Assembly: GCF_001693775.2 (NCBI RefSeq)
Contig: NZ_MBEW02000005.1
Span: 60,126-124,125, forward strand
Source of the DNA: Criibacterium bergeronii
GTDB taxonomy: Bacteria; Bacillota; Clostridia; Peptostreptococcales; Filifactoraceae
Direction of reading: 5' to 3'
DNA: 64,000 nt
The notes beneath the pieces are model-generated. The model saw only the letters and a list, made by a program, of their open reading frames with translations, was not told the DNA's origin and ran no database searches. The first letter of the stretch is position 1; each line of letters begins with the position of its first letter. Made by a program: the position numbers and the translations under genes. Below, piece by piece: positions 1 through 10,192 of this stretch.

Positions 1-1493
<1,493 letters not shown>

Positions 1494-1532
1494 AACTTTT
1501 AAATTTTACCATAATATACAAATTTTTTCACT

Positions 1533-1572
1533 AAAAAACCGCCTCATATTTTTAAATTAAATATAAGGCGGC
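1533..1572 (-). terminator. Rho-independent terminator after the HD-domain gene
   Basis: An 11-bp stem (1539-1549 with 1561-1571, one G-U wobble on the minus-strand RNA) is followed on the minus strand by a run of six T. It lies directly below the stop codon of the HD-domain gene. Confidence 0.8.
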
Positions 1573-1583
1573 ATTTTTATAAG

Positions 1584-2174
1584 CTAAATATTTTTTAATT
1601 GCTCCTCAACATCATTTTCAGTGTGCTGCATTGCCTCTAAGGTAATGGCTAAAACTTCGTCCAAATCCTTTCCCATCATTTGTGCCCCTTTTATGATGAC
1701 ATCTCTGTCACAACCGGCAGCAAATTTTTTATCCTTAAATTTCTTTTTAAGGCTCTTTAACTGCATATCGCTAGTAGATTTTGACGGACGCATAAGTGCT
1801 GCTGCACCAACAAGTCCTGTAAGCTCATCAACAGCAAATAAAGTTTTTTCCATATCGTGTTCAGGCTTAATTTCTACCCCGTGCATACCATAGGCGTGAG
1901 AGCAAATTGCATTAATCATATCTTCTGAAACGCCCTCAGGTGCAAGCAAACTAGGTGCTTTAGAGCAATGCTGCTCCGGATACATTTCCCAGTCAACATC
2001 GTGCATCAAACCAACTAACTCCCAGTAATCTTTTTCGTCTTTATATCCAAGTTTTTCTGCTAAATAGCCCATTACTGCTCCTACAGTCAACCCATGGCGT
2101 AAGTGGAATTCTTCCTTGTTGTATTTTTTTAAAATTTCTATCGCTTTTGCCTTATCAATCGCTGAAACTCTCAT
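1584..2174 (-). CDS. HD-domain phosphohydrolase-like protein
   Basis: A 196-residue soluble protein. The N-terminal half looks like an HD metal-dependent phosphohydrolase: a first histidine in HLRHGLTVG, the His-Asp pair in GLMHDVDWE, a further histidine in ICSHAYGMHG, and a later Asp in FAVDELTGLVGA. These are the usual metal ligands of the HDIG/HD superfamily. The C-terminal part is helical and charged. The substrate (nucleotide or small phosphoester) cannot be told from the sequence. The gene is flanked by hairpins on both sides, so it is probably transcribed largely alone. Confidence 0.75.
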   Translation of the reverse strand: MRVSAIDKAKAIEILKKYNKEEFHLRHGLTVGAVMGYLAEKLGYKDEKDYWELVGLMHDVDWEMYPEQHCSKAPSLLAPEGVSEDMINAICSHAYGMHGVEIKPEHDMEKTLFAVDELTGLVGAAALMRPSKSTSDMQLKSLKKKFKDKKFAAGCDRDVIIKGAQMMGKDLDEVLAITLEAMQHTENDVEEQLKNI

Positions 2175-2186
2175 ATTTTCTCCTTG

Positions 2187-2217
2187 TTTTAGAAATACCC
2201 GAGGAAATCCTCGGGTA
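2187..2217 (-). terminator. Hairpin below the small membrane protein gene
   Basis: A perfect 10-bp inverted repeat (2196-2205 with 2208-2217) sits between the small membrane protein gene and the HD gene. On the minus strand it is followed by only a short, interrupted T tract and then the AAGGAG ribosome site of the HD gene. It may therefore be a weak terminator or a processing or attenuation hairpin. Confidence 0.5.
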
Positions 2218-2222
2218 AAAGA

Positions 2223-2555
2223 TTATCTTGATATAGTGTTATGTTTTTTATACTCACTATAGCTGGACGCACGATTGTATGTAACTACTCTATTAGAGTA
2301 CGAATGAACCCTGTCTTGGTTTTTTGTTGCTCTTTGTGACTTCGATGTCTGCTTAGCCAAATCATTTTTGCTAACTAAAGCTTGTTTTTTTCGATTAGAT
2401 TTTGAAGTCTGCCTTTTTATTGTGTAATCTACATCAAAGTCTGAATTTTCGTAAACATGGTCATAGCTAAAAAATCCATTATAAACTTTATATCCAAATG
2501 CTCCAAATCCGGCAGTTATCGCTACTACCAACAACCAATTACTAAATGCTACCAA
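2223..2555 (-). CDS. Small membrane-anchored protein of unknown function
   Basis: A 110-residue protein that I do not recognise. Residues about 5-25 (NWLLVVAITAGFGAFGYKVY) form one N-terminal hydrophobic segment. The rest is polar, rich in Ser, Lys, Arg, Asn and Gln, and includes two similar stretches, KRQTSKSNRKKQ and KQTSKSQRATKNQ. This suggests a signal anchor with a basic, probably disordered tail. It has a proper start and a downstream hairpin, so it is probably a real gene, but no domain supports a function. Confidence 0.55.
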   Translation of the reverse strand: MVAFSNWLLVVAITAGFGAFGYKVYNGFFSYDHVYENSDFDVDYTIKRQTSKSNRKKQALVSKNDLAKQTSKSQRATKNQDRVHSYSNRVVTYNRASSYSEYKKHNTISR

Positions 2556-2768
2556 TTGCAGACCCCCTTAGTACGACAATTAATTTAAATGTGATAAAAT
2601 CGATTTAGTTTAGTATCAATTAAAATAATTTAATTGAGTAAATAATATTATCTCATATTTTCAAAAAAATTCAATACCTTTAAAATTAAAAATTAAAAAA
2701 ATTAAGTTTAATTTAAACATTAAAGTTTACTTAATCGATTTTCTCCCTTAATTATTAAGGTCAAAAAT

Positions 2769-3140
2769 TTATCTCACTAAATAATATCCCAATGCCACAG
2801 ACAAAATCCCAAAAATACTACTTAATAGCATATAAATTAAAGCTGTTGAATAGTTGCCTTTTTCTAATAAACTAAAGGTTTCCAATGAAAATGTTGAAAA
2901 TGTTGTAAACCCTCCGCAAATACCAGTTTTTAAAAATAATACCATTTGCGGACTAAGGCTGGAGTTTTTTAGATTAATCGCTGAAATTAGACCAATTACA
3001 AATGAACCGACAATATTTGTTATAAAAGTATTTATAGGAAAAGTCCCAAGACTTAATTTACTAAGATTTACAAGGCTAAGCAAGTATCTTGCAAATGCCC
3101 CTAACCCACCACCTAAAAATACATAAAAATAGCTAGACAT
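2769..3140 (-). CDS. crcB: Fluoride ion channel CrcB/Fluc
   Basis: About 123 residues with four hydrophobic segments, the right size for a Fluc-family fluoride exporter. Family motifs include GGGLGAFARYLLS near the N-terminus, the Asn-containing FPINTFITNIVGSF segment and TGICGGFTTFSTFSLE in the third helix, whose Phe and Thr/Ser residues line the pore. I chose the ATG at 3138-3140 because AAAGGG lies six bases upstream; an in-frame ATG five codons earlier overlaps that site. Fluc channels work as dimers. Only one crcB copy is seen here, and no fluoride riboswitch is recognisable upstream. Confidence 0.9.
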   Translation of the reverse strand: MSSYFYVFLGGGLGAFARYLLSLVNLSKLSLGTFPINTFITNIVGSFVIGLISAINLKNSSLSPQMVLFLKTGICGGFTTFSTFSLETFSLLEKGNYSTALIYMLLSSIFGILSVALGYYLVR

Positions 3141-3581
3141 TAAATACCCTTTCATTGTTTTTATGAAAAAATTTAAAGAAAATAATACTATTTTATAGAT
3201 ACATCAAGCAAATATATAATTACTTACTATTGTTTCGTAGCCTAATTTTAATATAGAAATTATTAATATCTGCCTTTTATATACATTTATCTTCAGCTTG
3301 ATATTTCTTAATCGCATCAAGTATGAAAGTCTTTTCTTTTTTTCCAATAGCCTTACACTTAGCTTTATATATTTTATTGTTACGCTAACTCCCCATCATT
3401 CAAGATTATATTGGTTTGATGATGTCTCATAGCAATTTTTATTAAAGAAAAAAATATGCCGGAAAATCTCACCCATAATTATTCGTAGAAATGTTTAAAT
3501 AAGATGTGTTGCATTTACTTTGGCATTGTTATATTTAGTTTGACAACTAACCACCCACCAAAATATAATCCCATTTATAAG
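3141..3581. other. Intergenic stretch, no gene recognised
   Basis: About 440 bases between crcB and malQ hold no convincing ORF, RNA gene or terminator. One 39-codon open frame on the minus strand (about 3290-3410) has protein-like composition but no start site or family resemblance; it might be a relic. Confidence 0.4.
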
Positions 3582-5117
3582 CTATATTCTGTTTGTTTCC
3601 TTCAATAAATTCCTTATAAATTCTTTTTTAGCTTTCAGCTCATCCATTGATGTGAATTTATAAGTCCAGTTTATGTTATTGCAAGTGCCCGGGGTGTTTA
3701 TTCTTGCCTCATCTCCATAGCCTACTATGTCTTGAAGTGGTAAGATGGCATAATCTGCATTGTGTTTGAGTGTGTAATGTGTCAATTTGTCTTCAAATTT
3801 TTCCTCTAAACAACCTTCTGATTTTAACACTCTCATGACATATTTTTGTCTTTCAGGGCAAAGAGCCTCATACCATGATTTCATGGTCATGTTGTCGTGA
3901 GTACCGGTATAGACTATCATATTTTTTTTGTCAAAGTTTTCCTTTGATTTTTTGGATTTAGTCATTTTTCTTCCATCAAATGAATATTGTATGATTGTCA
4001 TACCCTTTAGGTCGAAGTAATCTCTAAAATCAAAGACTTCTTGCCTTAAATCTCCCAAATCCTCTGCTACAAATTCTAGACTTGGGAAAAATTTGATTAT
4101 TTTTTCAAACAGGTCATACGCTGGTGCTTCAACCCAAACACCTTTTAATGCTGTTTTATTGCGGCTATTTATCTTCCAATATGTCTCAAAGCCTCTGAAG
4201 TGGTCTAGTCTTAATATATCATAAAGCTCTGAGCTATATCCTATTCTGTCTATCCAAAATTGGAAGTCATTTTCTTGGATATACTCCCAATCGTATACAG
4301 GATTGCCCCATCTTTGTCCGGTCTTACTGAAATTATCCGGTGGTACTCCTGCTATAAATTTGGGGTTGCCATTTTTGTTGAGCAAAAAGCATTTTTTATT
4401 TTGCCATACATCTTGGCTGTCTAGTCCAACATAGATGGGTATGTCTCCCATTATTTCTATTTTTTTTGCATTGGCATAGCTCCTCAATTCTCCCAATTGT
4501 TTGTAAAAGATATATTGCTCAAACAATTTAAAATTGATTTCGTCTTTAAATTCTGTTAAATCCAAGCTCTTATCATCAACCCAATTTTTCATAGAGTCAG
4601 ACCACTTGTTCCAAACTGCAAAGTTATTATGCTTTCTAAATGTCATAAACACTGCATAATTATATATAAATTCATTTTTTATAAATTGCTTGTAGTCATC
4701 ATCAGGCTCAAAATTTTTAAAAGCCTCTCTTAGATATTTTTCTTTAAAGGCTCTTACTTTTATAAAATCAACTTTTTTGTCTTGGGGAATTTTAGGTATA
4801 TCACTTTTGATTAAATTTATCCTCTTTAATTTTTCTAAGCTGATGTAAATCTCATCGCCTGCAAAGGAGGAATAAGGCTGATATGGTGAATTACCATAGC
4901 CAAGAGGATTAAGAGGCAGTATCTGCCATATTTCAAAGCCAATTTCAGACAAAATATCTACAAATTCAAAGGCTGCATCACCAAAGTCTCCTATACCTTC
5001 ATCTCCGTTTAGTGCAGATACAGGGAGCAACACTCCAGCCTTTCTGTCACTTTTTAATTCTACTTCCCTTATAAATTTTTGTCCTAATCTATTTTTCTTG
5101 TTGTTTGACCTACCCAT
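3582..5117 (-). CDS. malQ: 4-alpha-glucanotransferase (amylomaltase)
   Basis: GH77 disproportionating enzyme that transfers maltodextrin chains and releases glucose in the cytoplasm. All signature regions are present: GVLLPVSAL near residue 28, PYSSFAGD, GDIPIYVGLDSQDVW, the nucleophile Asp305 in LRLDHFRG, the acid/base Glu352 in AEDLG, and the transition-state Asp408 in GTHDN. Its 511 residues are normal for the family. The start overlaps the end of the upstream LacI-type gene by 34 bp and has a GGTGAG ribosome site. It is the last gene of the sugar-uptake operon and would process the imported oligosaccharide. Confidence 0.93.
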   Translation of the reverse strand: MGRSNNKKNRLGQKFIREVELKSDRKAGVLLPVSALNGDEGIGDFGDAAFEFVDILSEIGFEIWQILPLNPLGYGNSPYQPYSSFAGDEIYISLEKLKRINLIKSDIPKIPQDKKVDFIKVRAFKEKYLREAFKNFEPDDDYKQFIKNEFIYNYAVFMTFRKHNNFAVWNKWSDSMKNWVDDKSLDLTEFKDEINFKLFEQYIFYKQLGELRSYANAKKIEIMGDIPIYVGLDSQDVWQNKKCFLLNKNGNPKFIAGVPPDNFSKTGQRWGNPVYDWEYIQENDFQFWIDRIGYSSELYDILRLDHFRGFETYWKINSRNKTALKGVWVEAPAYDLFEKIIKFFPSLEFVAEDLGDLRQEVFDFRDYFDLKGMTIIQYSFDGRKMTKSKKSKENFDKKNMIVYTGTHDNMTMKSWYEALCPERQKYVMRVLKSEGCLEEKFEDKLTHYTLKHNADYAILPLQDIVGYGDEARINTPGTCNNINWTYKFTSMDELKAKKEFIRNLLKETNRI

Positions 5118-6115
5118 AACTCACCATCAAATTTAATTATTTTCTGTTTATTATTGCCATTTTGTATCATATCAAATAAGACATCACAGGCACTACTTGC
5201 TATTTCTTCTATAGGCTGCTTGATTGTAGTGATTGACGGAGTGATAAACCTATTTATCCTTAGTCCGTCAAAGCCTACTATTGAAAAATTATCAGGGATT
5301 TTGTATCCAATTTCCAATAATTTTTTCGTAATTCCTATAGCAATTGAGTCCGAAATAGCATAGATTGCAGTAAAATCTTTATTTATCTTTAAAATATTTT
5401 CTATAATGTCGTATCCATGCTCAAAATTATATGGATTGACATTTTTATCTGCAAAAAAAATCAAATTGTCCACTACAGGCAATTTATTATCTTTTAAAGC
5501 TGCGATGTAGCCATTTTTTCTAAGCATACCGATACTTTTGTCGTCTTTTCTTGCTCCAACGAATGCGATTTTTTTATGTCCTAAAGATATTAAATAATTC
5601 ACTATCTTTTTGCTCTCTTCAAAATCGTCCACTCCGATAAATGCACAGTTTGGCATTATGATATCTTTGTTTAAAATCGTACTTATTACAAAGGGTACTT
5701 TTATTTTTTTGAGTTTTTCCTCATTTTGCACAAAGAACCCCCCTAAAAAAATAATTCCCTTTAATTTTTCTTCGTTTATCAGTTTTAAAGCAACTGAAAT
5801 TTCGTCCTCATTTTCTTCTATTTTATAAAATGAAAAAGTGTACCCATTAGAGTTTATTTTACTTTCTATGATACTAAACATCGGAAGATAAAACGGATTT
5901 GAAAGTCCCTTTATAAGCACAGCTATCACATTAGACTCTGTAATTTTAAGACTTCTAGCGTTGGAGTTTGGGATATATCCCAGCTCATCAATTGCTGATA
6001 AAATTTTATTCTTAGTCTCAGGATTTATATCGTCTTGATTATTGATTGCCCTTGATACTGTACTGACGCTGACATTACATTTTTTTGCTACATCTCTGAT
6101 AGTTATTTTTGACAT
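5084..6115 (-). CDS. LacI-family transcriptional repressor of the maltodextrin-type operon
   Basis: A 343-residue LacI/GalR regulator. Residues 1-55 form the helix-turn-helix and hinge (ITIRDVAKKCNVSVSTVSRAIN, here split by me as ITIRDVAKKC plus NVSVSTVSRAIN, then ARSLK). Residues about 60-340 are the periplasmic-binding-protein-like sugar sensor (VGFDG near the C-terminus). It lies three bases after the second permease gene and overlaps malQ, so it is inside the operon it probably controls. Two CG-centred palindromes at the operon promoter are the expected type of binding site. The effector is inferred to be a maltooligosaccharide. Confidence 0.9.
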   Translation of the reverse strand: MSKITIRDVAKKCNVSVSTVSRAINNQDDINPETKNKILSAIDELGYIPNSNARSLKITESNVIAVLIKGLSNPFYLPMFSIIESKINSNGYTFSFYKIEENEDEISVALKLINEEKLKGIIFLGGFFVQNEEKLKKIKVPFVISTILNKDIIMPNCAFIGVDDFEESKKIVNYLISLGHKKIAFVGARKDDKSIGMLRKNGYIAALKDNKLPVVDNLIFFADKNVNPYNFEHGYDIIENILKINKDFTAIYAISDSIAIGITKKLLEIGYKIPDNFSIVGFDGLRINRFITPSITTIKQPIEEIASSACDVLFDMIQNGNNKQKIIKFDGELWVGQTTRKID

Positions 6116-6118
6116 AAG

Positions 6119-6955
6119 CTAACCTTTTACTGCCCCTGCAGAAACACCTTTTATGATGTATTTTTGTGCAGACAAATAAAACACTATAATAGGTATTATA
6201 TCTAACACCAGCATAGCCATCATAGCACCTAAGTCCTTGTTACCATTTGAGCCAACTAACATCTGTATTACTACAGGCACTGTCTTATATTTCGTACTTA
6301 CCCCTATTACTAGATATGGCAGTAGATAATCGTTCCATATCCACATAGCATTTAAAATAGCTACAGTTATAGCTGTAGGTTTTAATATTGGAAATACCAC
6401 ATAGAAAAACTGTTTTAACGGAGTGCAGCCGTCTATCACCGCCGCCTCTTCTATTTCTACTGGTATTGACTTAATAAATCCGCTAAACATAAACACAGAA
6501 AGTCCACTACCAAAGCCTAAGTATAATACAATCATTCCAAGCGGATTGTTCAGATGCAAAACATCTGCAATCTTTATTGTAGGGAACATTACCATCTGAA
6601 ATGGAACAATCATAGAAAATGCAAACATATAATATATAGCCTTTGTCCATTTATTTTTAACTCTAGTTAAGTAATAGGCTGTCATAGAAGAAAACAGCAC
6701 TATAACCAATACAGATATTATTGTTATGAAAAAAGACCAGCCGATAGCTTGGAAAAATCCGGTTCTAATAAGACCCTCCACATAATTTTCAAGACCTACA
6801 AAGCTATCGCCGACAGGAATTGAAAAAGGGGAGTCGCTGATGAAAAATTTACCCTTAAAAGAATTCATCACTATGAAAAATATTGGATACAGAAATAAAA
6901 TCATTAACACAAGCATTACAAAAAATAAAACTTTATCTATAGCCTTTTCTTTCAT
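6119..6955 (-). CDS. Carbohydrate ABC transporter permease, MalG type
   Basis: A 278-residue inner-membrane permease with six predicted helices. The EAA loop, EEAAVIDGCTPLKQFFYVV, contacts the ATPase subunit. The N-terminus (AIDKVLFFVMLVLMILFLYP) and the C-terminal KYIIKGVSAGAVKG are typical of MalG/CUT1 permeases. It overlaps the MalF-type gene by one base, indicating translational coupling. No ATPase gene lies in the operon, so it presumably shares a multitask MsmX/UgpC-type ATPase encoded elsewhere. Confidence 0.9.
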   Translation of the reverse strand: MKEKAIDKVLFFVMLVLMILFLYPIFFIVMNSFKGKFFISDSPFSIPVGDSFVGLENYVEGLIRTGFFQAIGWSFFITIISVLVIVLFSSMTAYYLTRVKNKWTKAIYYMFAFSMIVPFQMVMFPTIKIADVLHLNNPLGMIVLYLGFGSGLSVFMFSGFIKSIPVEIEEAAVIDGCTPLKQFFYVVFPILKPTAITVAILNAMWIWNDYLLPYLVIGVSTKYKTVPVVIQMLVGSNGNKDLGAMMAMLVLDIIPIIVFYLSAQKYIIKGVSAGAVKG

Positions 6956-7800
6956 TAATTTTCTACCTCCTTATCCCTAGTAAATCTAAGCTGTAGGTAT
7001 GCAATGACTGCAACTATGATAAAAAATACCACAGCCTTTGCCTGTCCGACACCCTCAAAGCCATTTCTTGAAAACATAGTGTCTACAATGTTCATAGCCA
7101 GCATCTGAGTCTTTTTAAGCGGAGCACCCGCAGTCAAGGCTAAGTTTTGGTCATATAATTTAAAACTATTAGCAAGTGTCAAAAATAGACAAATCGTAAT
7201 CGATGGCATTACCATAGGTATTGTAACATTAAATAGAGTATCCTTACTGTCCGCACCATCTATCTTTGCCGCCTCAATCAACTCCTGAGGAACATTTTGC
7301 AAACCGGCTATATATATTACCATCATATATCCTATCATCTGCCAGTTCATCAGTAAAACCAACCCGATAAATCCATATTTTGCATTTGCCAGCAAGGTCT
7401 GCCCAAATTGCAACAGTATTGCATCCAGCATTACCTGCCATGTATAACCTAAAACTATTCCCCCAATCAAGTTAGGCATAAAAAATACACTTCTAAACAA
7501 ATTAGTCGCCCTTATTTTCCTTGTGAGGATAAGTGCTATTGTAAATGCAAATACATTTACAGTAATAATGCTTACAATAGTAAACACTGATGTGAATGCA
7601 AAAGCTTTAGAAAAACCCTGCCCTTTTGAAAAGGCAATCACATAATTAGATAATCCAACAAATTTTGCATTAAAAATTGTTGTAAATTTTGAAAATGATA
7701 AAATTATCCCAAGTATAAACGGAACAATAAACACTACTAGAAAAACTAGAAGAGTTGGTAATACAAATATCAGAAAGTGTTTTTTTAAAATCTTTTCCAT
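6955..7800 (-). CDS. Carbohydrate ABC transporter permease, MalF type
   Basis: A 281-residue CUT1-family permease with six hydrophobic segments and the EAA motif QELIEAAKIDGADSKDTLF. It pairs with the MalG-type subunit to form the membrane channel. It is short for a MalF because it lacks the large periplasmic loop and extra helices of the enteric protein, which is normal in Firmicutes. A 180-bp gap containing a perfect palindrome separates it from the binding-protein gene upstream. Confidence 0.9.
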   Translation of the reverse strand: MEKILKKHFLIFVLPTLLVFLVVFIVPFILGIILSFSKFTTIFNAKFVGLSNYVIAFSKGQGFSKAFAFTSVFTIVSIITVNVFAFTIALILTRKIRATNLFRSVFFMPNLIGGIVLGYTWQVMLDAILLQFGQTLLANAKYGFIGLVLLMNWQMIGYMMVIYIAGLQNVPQELIEAAKIDGADSKDTLFNVTIPMVMPSITICLFLTLANSFKLYDQNLALTAGAPLKKTQMLAMNIVDTMFSRNGFEGVGQAKAVVFFIIVAVIAYLQLRFTRDKEVEN

Positions 7801-7933
7801 AATTTACTCCCAATCGAATATTTTGTATTGTCTTATAAAAATATTAAAAGGTATGCCCTTACACAATTTAATACTAAATTACGCTCAAGCACTCTGTAGA
7901 GATTTTCCTACCTTCACACGCTCATCAAATTAC

Positions 7934-7968
7934 AATTTAAGGAAATGGGAATCCCATTTCCTTAAATT
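7934..7968 (-). repeat. Perfect 17-bp intercistronic palindrome
   Basis: Arms 7934-7950 and 7952-7968 are perfectly complementary. The element lies between the solute-binding protein gene and the permease genes of one operon. On the transcribed minus strand no T-run follows the stem, so it is better explained as an mRNA-stabilising or partial-termination hairpin than as a full terminator. Such elements raise binding-protein levels over permease levels in many sugar ABC operons. Confidence 0.75.
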
Positions 7969-7981
7969 TTTAGTTTTTTTA

Positions 7982-9340
7982 TTACTGCTGAGTCATTTCT
8001 TTTTCAGTTTTCCATTCATTTATAAATAATTCTTTTACTTCATCAAAAGTCATATTCTTTGATGCGTACTGACCAAGTGCTTGACCGAAAGTGTCTTTGA
8101 ATGCTTGGCTAGGGAATGAAGTAAAGTTCCAGTTTACATTGTATAAATCTTTGTTAGCCATATATTTTACTACTTCTTTTGCTAGAGGGTCTTCAGGACG
8201 TTCAGTGTCATTAAATGTATCAAACGGAGCTATAAATCCTAAATCCTTAGTTACATAAGCCTTACCTTTTTCACTTGTAAATAACCAATTTAAGAAATCA
8301 ATAGATGCTTTTTGATTTTCAGGTGTTGTCTGAGAGTTTACAGAAAAGAAGTTTTCTGTACCAACGCAAATACTTTGTTTTTCTTCGCCCTCTACACCTG
8401 TATATATAGGTAAGAATTTGATATTTTCAGGTTTTACTTTATTCCCGCTAACTCCTGAGATTTGACTCCATGCCCAGTTACCGTTTTGTACCATCACGCA
8501 TTGTTCAAGAGCAAATTCAGCCATAGAGTCTGTAACTGATTTTCCAGTTAAAACAGATGGGTCTACAGTAGAGTTATTGATGTATAAATCAAAAATGTTT
8601 TTGTAGTTTTCAGCATATTTAAATGTAACCTCTGCTTTGTCACTTACCTTGTCATCTCTGTATTCATAGAATATAGGTAAGTTTGCTAAGTGAGTTTGCC
8701 ATCTCCAGTCTTCGCCCGGTTTTAAAGATGTGCTTGCAAATACACCTTCTATTCCTAAATCAGCTTTTTTAGCCTGCATATCTTCTGTTACTTCTTTCAA
8801 TTTTGCAAAATTATTTATTTCGTCAACAGATTTTACCTTTGCCCCATCTAATCCAATGTATTTTTGCATTAAAGCATCGTTGTAAATTATTCCGTAGCCT
8901 TCAACTACATAAGGGATACCAAATACTCCTTCGCCGTCTTTAACCGCTAATTCTTTATCTAATAAATGCGAATAAATTTCTGAGTCTTTTAAATCAAGTG
9001 TGTAATCCTTCCAGCTTTGATACCCAACAGGTCCATTAATTTGGAAAAGTGTAGGTGCATCTGATTTTGTCATTTCTGATTTAAGTGTAGTCTCATAAGT
9101 ACCGCTTGCCGCAGTTACAACCTTTACAGGTACGCCTGTTTCTTCAGTATATGTTTTTGCAACATCGTTCCATATAGTTTCAACCTCCGGTTTAAAGTTA
9201 AGATAATATACACTTCCCTTGCCCGCATCAGCAGCGGCGTCCTTTTTTTCAGGAGCAGTAGTATTTCCTCCTCCACAAGCCGTTAGTGCTAGCATAGTAG
9301 CCGCACTTAAAAATGCCAAAACTGTTTTTTTGAACCTCAT
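7982..9340 (-). CDS. Extracellular sugar-binding lipoprotein of ABC transporter
   Basis: About 452 residues. A lipoprotein signal (RFKKTVLAFLSAATMLALTAC) puts the lipidated cysteine at residue 22, followed by a GGG and acidic/Ala linker. The body is a CUT1-type solute-binding protein: YYLNFKPEVETIWNDVAKTY at its start, then a region like maltose-binding proteins. I chose the ATG at 9338-9340 because AGGAGG lies six bases upstream; in-frame ATGs further upstream are too close to, or before, that site. It is the first gene of the operon with malFG-type permeases, a LacI regulator and malQ, so a maltodextrin ligand is inferred. Promoter and operators lie just upstream. Confidence 0.92.
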   Translation of the reverse strand: MRFKKTVLAFLSAATMLALTACGGGNTTAPEKKDAAADAGKGSVYYLNFKPEVETIWNDVAKTYTEETGVPVKVVTAASGTYETTLKSEMTKSDAPTLFQINGPVGYQSWKDYTLDLKDSEIYSHLLDKELAVKDGEGVFGIPYVVEGYGIIYNDALMQKYIGLDGAKVKSVDEINNFAKLKEVTEDMQAKKADLGIEGVFASTSLKPGEDWRWQTHLANLPIFYEYRDDKVSDKAEVTFKYAENYKNIFDLYINNSTVDPSVLTGKSVTDSMAEFALEQCVMVQNGNWAWSQISGVSGNKVKPENIKFLPIYTGVEGEEKQSICVGTENFFSVNSQTTPENQKASIDFLNWLFTSEKGKAYVTKDLGFIAPFDTFNDTERPEDPLAKEVVKYMANKDLYNVNWNFTSFPSQAFKDTFGQALGQYASKNMTFDEVKELFINEWKTEKEMTQQ

Positions 9341-9366
9341 AAACATCCTCCTAATATTTAACCGCA

Positions 9367-9386
9367 TTATGTTAACGTTAACATAA
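9367..9386. promoter_or_regulatory. LacI-type operator 1 of the sugar operon
   Basis: A perfect 20-bp palindrome with the core GTTAACGTTAAC. The central CG step is typical of LacI/GalR-family operators. It lies between the transcription start and the binding-protein gene, 33 bp centre to centre from operator 2, close to three helical turns. Confidence 0.8.
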
Positions 9387-9401
9387 ACGCTATATTAATT
9401 T

Positions 9402-9417
9402 TCGGTAACGTTACCGA
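9402..9417. promoter_or_regulatory. LacI-type operator 2 of the sugar operon
   Basis: A perfect 16-bp palindrome, TCGGTAACGTTACCGA, sharing the TAACGTTA core with operator 1. It lies immediately downstream of the predicted start of transcription, a position suited to repression by the LacI-type protein encoded in the same operon. Confidence 0.8.
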
Positions 9418-9429
9418 TATAATAAATAT

Positions 9430-9458
9430 ATATTAATATATTTTTACAAAATGGTCAA
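9430..9458 (-). promoter_or_regulatory. Sigma-A promoter of the sugar operon
   Basis: On the minus strand, TTGACC (9458-9453) and TAATAT (9435-9430) are separated by 17 bases. Transcription would start near 9423 and run straight into operator 2. Confidence 0.65.
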
Positions 9459-9607
9459 TAGTTATTTGAAAACATTTTCATTTTTCAAATTTTCACGCTA
9501 ATGTCACTCATTTTATAAACTAATGTAACTGTCCAATATATATAAACCCAACTCTATTTTAAATTACATATCTGTAATAAATACTATATCAAAAGTTATT
9601 TTAGAAT

Positions 9608-10084
9608 TTATGACTCCTTTACTAATTTTCCACTCATATGCTCAATTTCCACTTCAAAACAAGCTACTCTTTTTAAAGACCTTTCTAAAGCTCCTTTTAC
9701 AAATTCTTCATCATCAGTAAATTTATCACTTAGTTTTTTCAATACGTCAATAATGATATCTATATCTACAATTTCTTTTGCTTTCCCAAATATTATTACA
9801 CTTTTTATATGAAGTGGCCATTCACCTTCTATTAGATAGCCTTCATCATATGTGCAATAACAAACCTTGTTGCATTTTTTTATTGCATCTATTTTATGTC
9901 CTTCTTTTGCACAGTGAAAGTATAATTTATTTTTTTCTTCGTCATAGTAATGGTCTATAGGTATGCCATAAGGATATCCATCATCACCTATTACAGATAA
10001 AACCCCGCGTTTTTGCAATTTTAATAAACTTATACAGTCCTCATTGGAAATTTGCTGATTTATTCTTCTCATTTCTCTAAACAT
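9608..10084 (-). CDS. Pyridoxamine 5'-phosphate oxidase-like flavin-binding protein (NimA-like)
   Basis: A 158-residue protein of the FMN-binding split-barrel superfamily. Family features are the start MRRINQQISNEDCISLL, the strand GVLSVIGDDGYPYGIPI, the FHCAKEGHKIDAIKK segment and CYCTY. This subgroup is usually annotated as nitroimidazole-resistance (Nim)-like or PPOX flavin-nucleotide-binding reductase. The substrate is unknown. It is a single gene, divergent from the ileS leader. True PdxH activity is unlikely given its short length. Confidence 0.8.
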   Translation of the reverse strand: MFREMRRINQQISNEDCISLLKLQKRGVLSVIGDDGYPYGIPIDHYYDEEKNKLYFHCAKEGHKIDAIKKCNKVCYCTYDEGYLIEGEWPLHIKSVIIFGKAKEIVDIDIIIDVLKKLSDKFTDDEEFVKGALERSLKRVACFEVEIEHMSGKLVKES

Positions 10085-10192
10085 CAGTTTGCTCCTTTAA
10101 TTTCTTTAATATGAATATTTTTTAATTTACCCTGATTTTTTAAATATATTTACTGTAAATTTATAAGCCAATTTTTATCAATCAACCATGAC

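Noticed and set aside
3141..3260. Fluoride riboswitch before crcB
   Set aside because: The GG-rich conserved core of the crcB motif is not present on the minus strand.
3290..3410. 39-codon open frame in the crcB-malQ gap
   Set aside because: It has a protein-like composition, but no start codon with a ribosome site and no recognisable family.
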